From assembly GCA_009733575.1 (NCBI GenBank), contig ML769397.1, positions 186,001 through 250,000 on the forward strand: a DNA stretch of 64,000 nt. Direction: 5' to 3'. Each line of letters begins with the position of its first letter. Position 1 is the stretch's first letter. Position numbers and translations under genes: made by a program. A model generated the notes under the pieces. That model ran no database searches, was not told the DNA's origin, and saw nothing but the letters and a program-made list of their open reading frames with translations. The stretch is from Gymnopus androsaceus JB14 (taxonomy: Eukaryota; Basidiomycota; Agaricomycetes; Agaricales; Omphalotaceae). Below, piece after piece: positions 20,046-31,139 of this stretch.

Positions 20046-20470
20046 GAAGAGACCGAGGTCAATGTTGTAAGTATCGTTCTGGGCAAGTTGTTGTTTTCAT
20101 GACTTGACGTAGATGATATACTGTTCTGACTCGCTGCCTTTTACACTAATACTAATACTAATACTAATAAAGAACGAAGTATTCTTGAGCCTGGAGTGTG
20201 CGCCGTGGGTGTCAATTTTCAAGCGACCGTTTACAGCTCTCATCGCAGCCATGTCTTCCAAAGCTACTGAACTCGAGAGCTTTTATTGGATTGTTTATTC
20301 ACGCGTAAACCCGTGTAGACTCGCTTTGATCCCTAGGAATTGATTTCCAAATATGGCCGCAAGGCTAAAGCGAAACAACTGCGAGAACCAACGTCCTTCT
20401 GATTGATCAACGGCAGACGAAACATGAATTTTTCGTCGCAGTTCGCTGTCCTACTCTCGTGTTAAACATC
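20046..20470. other. Convergent intergenic region
   Basis: Lies between two converging genes. Contains an ACTAAT microsatellite (20146-20168) and no other recognisable feature. Confidence 0.6.
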
Positions 20471-23400
20471 CTACAGAAGAAGAAGCTACATAAAGAATAA
20501 GATTCCATGTGTGTTCTAAAAGATCAGCAAGAGTGCATACCGCCAAATTTCCACCCACCACCGGCCGAGCTTCGTTTCCACTATTAGCACCTGTGTCATC
20601 CTCAAACCTGTCTCCGAATGGAGTCGATGTCAAACCGCTGGATAACCAGCTGCGAATGGCATCTATAAAGCCGTTTTGAACCGATGTTGAGGTAGTCATT
20701 CCCGTCCAGATCATCCATTCTAGGACACGGCGTGAACAAACGAGAGTACCAAGTACCAAGTACATACGTGCGGATGTATAGGTCGTTCGACTATCAATAG
20801 GGAATCCATAAAGCGCTGCCAAGTGCTCGCATTATCAATCGACATTCAGCACATCGGAAGAACGTAAACTTGCCCATGTTATTTTCGTACCATGTTGATT
20901 CTAGAGGACAAGCATTAGATGATTTTATTTCGCGATAGTGGGAAAAACGTACGCAATGACTTGACTGAAGCTGGCATAAAGTCGAGACCAAGAAGCGCGT
21001 CCATAGCAAGATTGTAGCCCAGAACCTCGCTGTAACAATGTTAGAGCTACGGCTGAAGAGCTGGAGCATGCCGGACTCACGTCGTTTCATTCCCATACTA
21101 TTGATAAAAGGTACGGCTATGAGCAAACAAGAAGGCGACTGACGAGCACAACTTACCTCTAGTATAAGATGGGAGCCGTCGGTACTGATTCCAAAGGTTT
21201 GCCAAGTTTTAAGATAAGACTCAGCAGTAGACTATCCAAAAAAATGAGCATTTGAATCGAATATATTCCGCTAGGAATTAAACTCACATTATATGTGCTT
21301 GCAGAGGAAGCGTCGTGGAGATATGTACTCAAAATAACGGACATTGCTTTGATCCCAATGATACCTTTGATCGCAAGATTCGTCTGGTTTGGAAGTGCGC
21401 CGTCGAAATCGGTTGTGGCTAGTTGGTCTGCGGGAAACAGGGTGTTTGCGACGAGATAGTCGGCCCACTGGGTGAAGAGCGAGGACTAACCAGCCGATCA
21501 GTTACTCTGCAGTAAGCTATCCAACTTTCCTTACATATGTCGTTACGAGTGAAGTATCGCCAGTTCTTTGAGTGTAGTCCAACGCCATGTTGAGCATGTT
21601 TCCGCTCTCTGGAAAGTTTTTTTTTCAGAAACATTCCTGTCATGTTCACAGCAACAGTGATGTTTCCTTACCTTCTATAGGCATGGGCTCATCTGGATAC
21701 GCTCAGTAAAGCAATATACTGAGTGTAATGAGTTGCCCACATACCGTTCCCGAGGTTGTGGCCATTAGCAATAGGACTGTGAGTTGAAGTGAGGGAGGGA
21801 GTCTTGGGAGCATAAACCACAACTCACTATGAAGCGCCCATGTCATGACATGCATATAAATTTGGGTACTGCCCTGTAGCCTGGTATTGCAGGAGGGGAA
21901 GCAGCAGATACTTCCCAAGCGCGGGATTCAAGTACATGAAAGCAGGCCAAGCCTAGAATCAAGGTCGATGAGTTATCCAAAGGAATTTTATAGGACGCAC
22001 TGGCATGATAACATCGACGGTATTCACGTTCTATAACATGTTAACAAAGGGCTTTCGACTAGACCACAGACTTACACCATCACTAGAGATTTCTGTCGAG
22101 AAATTGAGACAGAAAAGGTAAAGAAAAGTCGAAGCTAAGCACCTTTGAGAAACATGAGTGTGTCACTTGTATTCCATGCGCCAGGGGATCCGGAAATAGT
22201 AAGCTCTGTAGCCCCGAAGGTCTGCCTCATAGAAAGTGCAACGATATCGGTATATGACGACGAAATCGATGCAGACGCAGCTTGGAGGGTTTCGTCCAAG
22301 GAATTGGCTCTTGACAATGCCGCAGAATAATCAGAGAGAAAGTCAGATATCTGGGCAATATAATAAGACTTCAGAGCAGTAGATACGAAAGTGATACATA
22401 CTACTTCAGCAATTGTCGAGTAAGCGCTCCAAAAGTAGTAGCTACGTCCTTCAAAAGTGTTGTCCTGCTGGATGTACTCGATCACTGGATCCCGAACTTG
22501 ACCGATAGAGAAAACTACTGATTGAGGGGTGCTGGTGACATCCCCAAGCAAATGGGCCAAGGCAAACACCGGCCAATCATCGCTTACTGCGCGATAATTG
22601 GTATCCACAGTGTCGGAAAGTACACCGTTGTTGATAAATTGAGCGCGAACAACGATGTCTTGACCTGTCTGATAGGTAGTGCCCGCAAGCTATATCCGTT
22701 TACAATCAGTCAGGATTGTATCAGCATGACGAAAAGCACGCACATTTTCTGTCGAATAATAGACTGATCCCTCTATTCAAGTGGATCTGAACATGAGCTA
22801 CGTTGCGATGTAGGCACCATCTTGAAAACACTCACGCAAAATTCGGTCGGCGCTTTCCCCGTATACGGTCTGGGTTTCCAACTGGGACTGGTGGGTGATA
22901 ACGGCTGCAGTAGCAGTAGTGGTCCAGTTAATCGTCAAAGCATCGTTGGATGTGAGCCACTCCCCACTGATATCGGTGTAAACGGAGACGATGTGAGATA
23001 ATCCATCTGTTGACGCGGCTGATACAGAGAGATAAGAAAATGGAATGGACTGCTTCACGAGATCGGTGGGCTCAATAGGGCTGAAGAACGTAGCTGTAAC
23101 CTCTATAGAGCCTGCTTTTAAGGTAAAGATAGACTGTGTTGAGGTGAACTGGCGTCGTTTTGTTTTTCAGTCGGCTGTAAATTTTCATCAACGTTCCGCT
23201 CACCTCTGCGCTGACTTGAGTAGCTTTCGCGAAGGCCGCTCCGCTAACATCAGGGTCACCCAGAAAGCTATAGGCATCTCCATCCACCACGAGAAAGCCG
23301 GCCCAGCCAGTTATCTAGGCCGTTGTGAGTATATTGTAGCATTCCGGACCGCCTAGATACTCACTGCTCCTGTCCAAAATTGGGGCCAAACATCGTTCAA

Positions 23401-23615
23401 TGCTGCACCGGAACCTGAAGGAAGCCACGTCGAAAGATATGGCGTCCTCACCGCTGTAAATGAGTAATGAAATGGTGCGAGGTAGTGAGAATCGAGAGCG
23501 ACTTGCCGAGAGGATAAGATGGGGGATTGAAAGGTGTGGATGTCCATGCAGATACGATAGGGTATACCGACAATGTCAAGAATATGGATAGCGCAAGATT
23601 CCAAGTGGACACCAT
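20471..23615 (-). CDS. gtaA: GtaA-type secreted glutaminase (DUF5127/DUF4965/DUF1793 architecture)
   Basis: Starts at 23615 with a signal peptide (MVSTWNLALSIFLTLS, cleavage near VSA). Many short introns. Ordered blocks fit the fungal glutaminase A family: FNPPSYPLAVRTPYLSTWLP, a beta-rich N-terminal part (SGEWLTSNDALTINW), DDWPVFALAHLLG, RDPVIEYIQ, YPNLYACHDMGASY, DEPMPIE, TNLAIKGIIGIKAMS, WMIWTGMTTS and the near-terminal GNEARPVVGG, ending at TAG 20471-20473. The family hydrolyses extracellular glutamine to glutamate and ammonia (Aspergillus GtaA). It looks intact. Pieces of it were duplicated and scrambled into the region upstream of the MFS gene (2119-2700, 4258-4443, 17217-17700). Exon borders were not all resolved. 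Confidence 0.85.
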
Positions 23616-24524
23616 GGTTGAAAGTGACAAGCGATGGTACCATCGTTGCTATTTAAGTATTAATTTTCAGCTGAGGAAAGAAATGTCATGCGACTCGCCA
23701 TCGCAACTTTTGCCAATCCATGCTCTCTACTGGGGCATCTGATTTTGTAGCGTCTCAAGAGTGTGATTAAGGCACATAGCAAATCGCAGTCTCTATGGGA
23801 CGTGCCTCGATAAGGCAGAAGAGATAAAATGAGGGATCACGAGATTCGTGCCAACCTTCGTCACCATCTCACCTCCAATTACACCCAATTTTCGCTGTAC
23901 AAAAGGCAAATCGAGCTATTGAAAGCTGCCCAATGCTATTCCGCCCGAATACCATACTAGTGCGAGCGTAGCAAAGCTGAAATAAAAAGGAACCTTTATC
24001 GTCCTGTCGCTCTATTGAAGCTCTGCAGTACTAGCACAAGACAGTGTAAGTTCCATTCTAGGATTCGCGATCGAGATGTAGTTGCACTAACTAATAATCA
24101 TCGAGCCTTGGTTGGACGGCGTAATAAACCTCTCTTTCTTCCCCAGGTTCACGAAAAGCCAGAACTCAAATTTGGGCTGAGCTACTTGGTACGTTCACCA
24201 CAAGTTGTACTGAATCTGACCAGTACTACTCCAATGCGTGCGACAACTACAAGAAGATGCCTATCCTATTTAGCCGTTTTGGGCCGAATGCAATATGAAG
24301 TCTGACCTGGATGAGGCTGGATGGAGCACAACTATCTCCGAGCCGGAGTCATTGAATGGCGATTTCAAGACAGGTTTCCGGGAGCGAAGAGGATGCAGAC
24401 GGGCTAAAAAAGGAAGATGGGCTGTACCATATTACCGTTATGCGAGCATCGGTGGAGTGAAACGATCATCCCACCCGTCCCCGGCAGGGCCAGCCCCGTT
24501 TTCCCTTAAACCACAACAACCTCC
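23616..24524. other. Divergent intergenic region
   Basis: Between the glutaminase start (minus) and the membrane-protein start (plus). Only short frames without family signature; it presumably contains both promoters. Confidence 0.5.
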
Positions 24525-26396
24525 ATGGTGGCCCTCCTGGCCCTTCTCATCTCGACGTTCATTCTCGCTTCAAATGCTGACGGAAATGTGACATGTTCGG
24601 GCACAGGAATGGACTGGTACACTGACCATGTAGGGGAGACCGCTTGTGAGTACAGATCTCTCTTTTTCTCCAGGTTGATTAAATGAAATCGAGTCAGGCA
24701 AGACATATGAGCGAATGCGCCAGATATGCGATGCGGACTGTAAGCTCAAGAGTCGCACCTATCTTAGCTCCTGCTTAATCCTTTTAGTCGAGGTCGGTAC
24801 AATGAGTACGAATACACCACCAGATGTTTGTAACGACCAGAACGGTACGTGTATAGATTGCTTCATTATATTGCGTTAACGATTGTTTCATAGCGGATTG
24901 CTGCTGCAATTCAATTGCTTTTGCGCTCGCAATGCTTTGCCTCAAGTGCGTCGCAATCTTTTTCTTTCATCCTGCCGATTTTTATCTTGTTCCGCAGTTG
25001 TCAACAAAACATTGGTACTGGCAGTGGTTTTGATGCAGGTTACTGTCTTCCTTATCCCATTAGGGAAATGTCGGGCTGACATATTTCGTTCTCTGAAGGG
25101 GCCGGGGCGTACGAAGGTTATTTGCTGGGTGGTTCGACTAGCACCTGCTCTCCAGTTCACAATCAGACGTATGTCCTTTTAACTTTTTTCCCCCCTCACA
25201 CTCCCTTAACGTCTCCTGTAGTCTTTCCACTACCGTTCAGGCCGCAGTGTGTAATGAGGAGATCAAGATCTTTAATGATTTGTATACTCTATTTTGGACG
25301 AACGGCGCCTGGTGAGTTTTACTTCCTCCTGTTTTAATTCTTTCTCACTGTGATATTGGTCTGTCTTAGGTTTTAGTACGTCTGCAATGGTCAACACGCT
25401 GATCATAATATCTGACGATGCTTGCTCTAGCATATTCACACAAGAAACCATCACCGAGCACATAGCTGCAGAGAACAACAGTGCGTGATCTCCTACTTGA
25501 GAATGTCTTTATCATTAACTTTCTTACCTACAGACACCTTCACTCACTGTTCATCAACAACGGTCAATACAACTTCATCAGCAGGCCCTTCTTCTACTTC
25601 TTCATCTACTTCTTCCTCAATAAGCTCAAGCCCTAGCTCGTCTTCATCATCTATCGCGGCCTCCGAAGATGTCTCGTCGAGCTCTTCAAAGCTCAGCGGA
25701 GGCGCAATTGGTGGTATTGTCGTCGGTGTAGTTGCTGGGTTGGCAGGATTTGCTTTGATGCTGTGGTTCCTGTGGTGGAAAAGAAGAGATATAAACAAGG
25801 TGCAGCCAGAAAATCAGATCGACCCATTCACTCCAGAGACACGAGAAGCCTACGGACAACCAGGTAAGTACTTGAGGATCCTGTATTTGAACCGAACCTG
25901 ACTGACTAATTTTCTAGGTGGGTTTATGCCATCGAATTTATACAACTACTCAGCTCTTTCTCAAGGCGATCCATACCCTCCTGAACTTGTTGCTGGCTAT
26001 TCCACTCAGTCAGTGGTAACACCCTCGGGCTACACTGGCCATCCAACGCAATCTGGCGCGCAGTCATCGTCAAGATACGGAGGCTCAAGCACAGGAGCTC
26101 GCTCAGATGTGCCATCTCAGCCAGATTCCCGGCTGATATCCTCGTCGTCGGAAAAAGGGCCTCGGCTGTATTCCAATCAGAGTCCTACCATTCCGCCGGC
26201 GACAGCGACGACGTCAGGGGTAGCATCGACGTCGCCGGCGAACTCTCTTGCATCGCCTGGAGGCCACAGCTACAACCAGAGCCTCGGAGCGCTTACTCTT
26301 AACAGTGAACCAGAGAGAGATGTAGACGGTGGGCGTGTTCCACAGGAAATGCTGGATGGTAGATTACCCCCGGCGTATGGGGATCAAATTGATTAG
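24525..26396 (+). CDS. Cys-rich, Ser-rich single-pass membrane protein (unknown function)
   Basis: Start MVALLALLISTFILASNADG is a signal peptide (ATG 24525). Small exons follow: CSGTGMDWYTDHVGET, CKTYERMRQICDAD, VGTMSTNTPPDVCNDQN, ADCCCNSIAFALAMLCLN, CQQNIGTGSGFDAG and CSPVHNQT. Then comes a Ser/Thr-rich stalk (about 25560-25690) and one transmembrane helix, GAIGGIVVGVVAGLAGFALM, ending in WWKRRD, with a 190-residue Pro/Ser/Gly-rich cytosolic tail to the stop at 26396. This architecture recurs in agaricomycete hypothetical proteins, and the stalk-plus-helix pattern recalls wall sensors of the Mid2/Wsc type. That function is inference only. A pure T run (about 18) follows the gene. Confidence 0.8.
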
Positions 26397-27449
26397 GCGT
26401 TTTAAGGCTTGTCTTTCTCGCCCACCTTTTTTTTTTTTTTTTTGGAGACTTTTCATTGCTATATATGTGTTTTGCGTTCAGCTACACGTTCTGTTCCTAT
26501 TGTATTAGCTCAGGTATATTACTGTCCTTTCGACGCTTCTAGTTGGCCAACTGTAGTAATTGACTTCAAATGATTCCGCGCTAACCTGGTGGGCCACTGA
26601 GGGAAGAGGGACGAGCGAGGATCTTTTTGACTAATCTGCTTGCATGTGCAGGGGACTGAGAGGCAGGAGGATTAGTATGGAGTTTGGGGACCTGATTGGC
26701 GCAGTTAGTACGATACTTAGATCGAGAGAACACATGAAAATCCTAACCTCAAGCCTTTGCGGAGTGAGTGCTGTTGCTTAGGTCGCAGTTGGAGTCGGAG
26801 CGGGAGTTGTAGGACTCGCGTTGGCCTGGGCCCCCCACTGGAAATGCGAGTAGTGAGAGCAGTTCTTGCATCAACATTCTCATAAGACCAGTCGTCCCTG
26901 CTTTTGAGTCCGTAAGGCCCAAACAATGCAAAGGTGACGGTACTCTAGCCCCCAGAGGTAAGAGCTGTCTTATACGTGGACATCTCGACAGAATTCGATT
27001 GTGACCGTGGCACTGGTATTCAGCCGCGAAAGGCAAAGTTTTTCACTTTTGACACAAGCGCGGAGAAGGGAAAGGGTGAAGATCAAAGGTCTGAAGCTGG
27101 TACGGTGTGCGTGAAAAATAGCTAAACATTCAACACAAAGGATGAAGGATGGTTGGACCGAAGAGAGAGAACGGTAACACAGGGAACATCTGAAAGGTGT
27201 TTTATAAGGTATTGGTATGTGGCACCCCCATGTTGAACAATAGACATTAAAGGCGGTCAAAGCCCAAGGTCCAAGCCGACATGCCACTTTGGATCCCACA
27301 AAGACCTTCCCAGATAGTCAAAGCATCAATACATTGTTTGTTCGAATCGAGACAGGCCAAAGCTGTATGTACTAGAATTACAATTTCCAATTCCTACGAA
27401 AATCGGAATCAGCAGAGTTACACTTGAGAGTAAAGGCAGCATACTTCTA
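26397..27449. other. Intergenic, no supported gene
   Basis: Poly-T tract at about 26428-26446, then about 1 kb with only short overlapping frames on the minus strand that lack family motifs. Confidence 0.45.
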
Positions 27450-28413
27450 TCAAGCATTCCACAACTTTTTTTGAACTACACACAGGTGCAGCCACGCTCC
27501 TTTGAGGTCTTCCGACATTGAGGCCGTGATAGTGGTATCCGCCATAGTCCACATCGGAAACACGGTCAAAAGCATTTCGTATTCACCAGGACTAAGATCT
27601 GCGGGACGAGAAAGAACCTTTGGGGCGTACAGCTGAGGGAAGGAAGAGGGCAGTATCATTAAGTCAATGGCTTTTCCAAGCGCAGTCTTTTCATCTGCAG
27701 AAAGAACATTGCCGATTGTGTAGTTGAGTAGAATGCGAGCCATGAGAATGGTTGGTTTGCGAAATGTTTTCTGGTCGTGAAGTGGTGGGTCACGAGAGAA
27801 TTGAAGGGAGGTTGGAACTTGTGCTTCCCAGTCTATCGTAACGCGAATCAGTGATTTTCTCGGTCTATAAAATGAATGTAGCAATCACTAAGAAGATCCT
27901 TTGATTCTTTAAAATCCTTCAAGGCTTTAGTATCCACATTTTCATCGCGATCCAAAGCAGCCTTCCAATCTTTTAGCAGTCGAGTTATGCGCGTTACCTC
28001 GTCTGCAAGTTCATCGCAAGTAAGAATCGACGAAGAGGTCACTTGTTCTCCAGGAGATAGGGAGCACAGAGCAATCATGGCGGTGCTTTTTCCAATCGGA
28101 TTTCTGGCAGCGTTCGCTCTAAAGCTCACGAATGAGTAGAGGAATCATAAATAAAACGCGCTAGCACTCACGCAGTAAAATTTATTCTTGCATCTCGAAC
28201 ATCGGAGGAGAGTAATACCTTCTTCTTCACCACGATCGCAGACTTCACATACTGTATATCCTTCTGGAAGCGAAACCGTTTGCTCGACAGCAGACTGAGA
28301 CATTGCAAAGACGAAGCCCTCACATGACAGCCCTCTCTCACGCTGATTAGCACTGATGACCTGTCATCAGTGGGGCGTGCTGGCGAAATGATCTCTAGAC
28401 CCTTCGCTTCCAA
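27450..28413 (-). CDS. Hypothetical protein, three exons
   Basis: Start codon at 28413 (MEAKGLEIISPARPTDD). The first exon ends INFTA at a GTGAGT donor (about 28172). The second runs ANAARNPIGKSTAMIAL...KDFKESKDLL (about 28119-27888). The third begins after a TAG acceptor near 27833 with WEAQVPTSLQFSRDP and ends VVQKKLWNA at 27450. It is rich in Leu and charged residues, probably helical, with no signal peptide or recognised domain. The second splice (GTGATT donor) is uncertain. I do not recognise the family. Confidence 0.5.
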
Positions 28414-28698
28414 GAATTCTCCACAGCTAACACACTGTCAACACCATCCAGCAGTCTCATTCCACGATTTAAAAGAATCCTTGAAAGACCCAAGTCAACA
28501 CAGCGAGGTCATTCCCAATTACCCTGCCGGCAAAGAATGGTCAAGTATTAGGTGAGTGGAGAAAGATGGAAGCGAGATGTTTAAAATGTTTGGAGCATGA
28601 TCGAGTCATTTCTCTGCAAAGACCGGATGCCATTCCACCCATCTTCATGGCCAGCTATAAACCCCAAATAAAAATTTTGCTAATCCGTCTCACAGACC

Positions 28699-28758
28699 AG
28701 CCCAGGATTCTCGCTCTCCTCTTCACCAATTGTATGTTCCCTGGAAATTGTATGTAGT
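28699..28758 (+). repeat. 60-bp direct repeat, left copy
   Basis: Identical to 29953-30012 (starts AGCCCAGGATTC, ends TTGTATGTAGT). The two copies bracket a 1.2-kb duplicated receptor-gene fragment, so together they look like a very long target duplication or a repair-synthesis scar. Confidence 0.9.
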
Positions 28759-29309
28759 GTCTGCAGAGATTGGGGGATATTCACTACATGCAAAGTGAGT
28801 ATTCTCAGGCCACAGAAAAGCTCACAAATGCACAATCAGAGTTTGAGAATATTGGAGACAGACGAGGGACTGCACAATGTCTGCAAAGCTTAGGATATAT
28901 TCATTATTTACAAAGTGAATATCCTCAGGCTACAGAAAAGCTCATAAATGCACAAACTGAGTTTGAGAAGATTGAGTTTAGGCTAGGGGCTGCACAGTGT
29001 CTACAGATTTTGGGAGATATCCACCGCATGCAAGATGAATATCCACAGGCCATAGCAAAGCTCAAAAATGCACAAACTGAGTTTGATAAAATTGGGAATA
29101 AGCTAGGGGCTGTACAGTGTCTGCAGAGTTTGGGTGATATCCACAGGATGCAAGATGAATATCCCCAGGCTGTAGAAAAGCTTACAAATGCACAGACTGA
29201 GTTTGAGAAGATTGGGAATAGGCTAGGGACTGCACAGTGTCTGAACAGTTTGGGAGATATTCGTCAAGAGTTATTATTAGTCAAGAAGTCCATCTTGAAC
29301 CTTGACTGA
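28757..29309 (+). pseudogene. Truncated duplicate of the TPR 3' end of the NLR-like gene
   Basis: Matches 33643-33985 plus 35650-35849 almost base for base: about 40-residue TPR units (SLGDIHRMQDEYPQAVEKL, NAQTEFEKIGNRLGTAQC) ending in VKKSILNLD. It begins abruptly within a repeat at the 60-bp direct repeat and has no nucleotide-binding domain. It lacks the LTR element present in the longer gene, so the duplication is older than that insertion, or was copied from an allele without it. Not expected to be functional. Confidence 0.85.
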
Positions 29310-29952
29310 TGAAGGTGACTTACGGGGTCAAGGTGTAACTCTGTCAACAATGGACTTTGTTAACTAAAACCTGGGCTCAACCATGTAGATTTGGAACTGC
29401 AGCTCTGCCAAAAAAAACTTTTTTAAACCTGTAAAATGCTGATCTATTCAAATGTAGTAGTGGTATAATAGTATTTGTAGGTAGAATTTAGTATGTAATA
29501 GGTTATTTGAGCAATTGAAAACAGTGAGATAGGTAGATACTAAATGCAGGGAGGGATCATCAGCAAAACCTGGGTGAACTATGGATTGCTATGGATTGCT
29601 ATGAGTTGCTATGAGTTGCTCTACAGCACTGTACAGAAGCTCCAATACAATCCATAGCAGTCATAGAACTGTCCAGTTCTGGACAGATGGGGACCTTGCT
29701 ATGGGACCACCCAGGTTTTGCTGATGATAATGAAGTGAGTTCATTAGTAAGTATAGTTATCCATCATTGGACAATTTAGCAAGGAATAAAAAAACATACA
29801 TGCATATGCATCCACTGGTGACTGAAGGGAAGGGACTCAGCAGGTAGATGCAAGAAACTGTAAGGAATCCAGAGGGAAGAAAAGAAAAGTTTGTTTGATA
29901 CAATCAATCATTGAGAGCAAGCCAGCAAACGGTATAGCTAAGTCGTTCACAG
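29310..29952 (+). repeat. Duplicated 3' flank of the NLR-like gene
   Basis: Aligns with 35850-37030 once the 169-bp MITE here and the 729-bp element there are removed. Similarity ends near GAGAGCAAGCCAGCAAA (about 29930). Confidence 0.85.
29558..29726. mobile_element. 169-bp MITE with 19-bp perfect inverted repeats
   Basis: Ends CATCAGCAAAACCTGGGTG and its exact complement. AT flanks both sides (29556-29557, 29727-29728). The duplicate locus shows the empty site GGGATAATG at 36094-36102. The interior repeats ATGGATTGCT and ATGAGTTGCT words and is non-coding. Confidence 0.88.
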
Positions 29953-30012
29953 AGCCCAGGATTCTCGCTCTCCTCTTCACCAATTGTATGTTCCCTGGAA
30001 ATTGTATGTAGT
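29953..30012 (+). repeat. 60-bp direct repeat, right copy
   Basis: Right partner of 28699-28758; identical over 60 bp. Confidence 0.9.
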
Positions 30013-31139
30013 ATCTAGATCTAACGTCTCTTTCCGACCCCGAGTTTTAAGAAAATGGCGTGAGTCAGTCAATCACAAACGACTACAATCGGCCTTGGGC
30101 CATTGGTAGGAAGGAAGGAAGTATATCATAGGGCAGATAATCGTCTTCAAAGTGGGTGGTTCACGGAAGGCTTATCCAAGGAATGTTATCAATCCTCGAA
30201 ACAATGGCATTGCGATCCTCTTTCTTGTTGACAGCAACCGCCGAACTAGAAGCCCGAAACACACTCTTGGCCTTGGTAGGCGGAGTGCTCGCTCTATTCC
30301 TCTGCCGGTGAAAAATTCTGATTCATCTATGCTCCCAAGGGTAGCGTTTAGCACCCTCGTCTGCAGTGATGGATACCAACTTGAAATCAGCAGCGACCTT
30401 GCCACAGCATCCTGCGCACTCCATATCCTTCTCATGATATTCAACACGCTGATCACGGAGGTTTATGTGCACAGATGGAGCAAGATCTGGAGATAGTTAT
30501 TTCAAGGGGAGTAGTAATGTCCTTGGACGCACATTGAAGACCAAGATCCATTCCAAGGCTGGTGGAATATTGGAAGAAGTTGCTGCTGGATATTGGTACT
30601 GATGGTACAGTGCTCCCTCATGAATGGAAGTCATTCAATCGGAGGAAGGGTACCAGAGACAGCCGTGGAGGAATCGTTGTTGCAGATGAATTCCGTATGG
30701 AGGCGTTGGTGAAGAACCACATCGTCCTTTTAAATCACAAATCCTATTGTTGTTCTAATCATGATCCCTTGGTGCGATAGCATATGGTAGCGAACCCTAC
30801 CGGATGTACATGTATCGTGAGTATTCGAAATGTAGCCGCTCGTGCGTACATCCTTTTAACAACGTTAGGCTCCCGACAGCGCTCGCCCGGTAATTCTAAC
30901 ACTGCCTTCCTCCGTTTCGATCGAGGATGTCCTTTTTGAGCGAGTTTCGTTCATCAGCAGGCGGTCTACAAGGATATATGCACGGAGAAAAAGCGAATTC
31001 AACGGGAATCGGATCGGAACCATTGACACTCTACAGTTGGCGTGCCAAGGACGTACCCGTGCTGTTGACTCTTGAACTCTTGAACCAAAACTCCCATCAT
31101 TGCCGCCTACTTACCAGCCACCAGCACCAATTTCCAGGA
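30013..31139. other. No supported gene
   Basis: Short frames only. A plus-strand 72-codon frame (30562-30780) and the region upstream of 31140 have no family signature. Confidence 0.4.
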
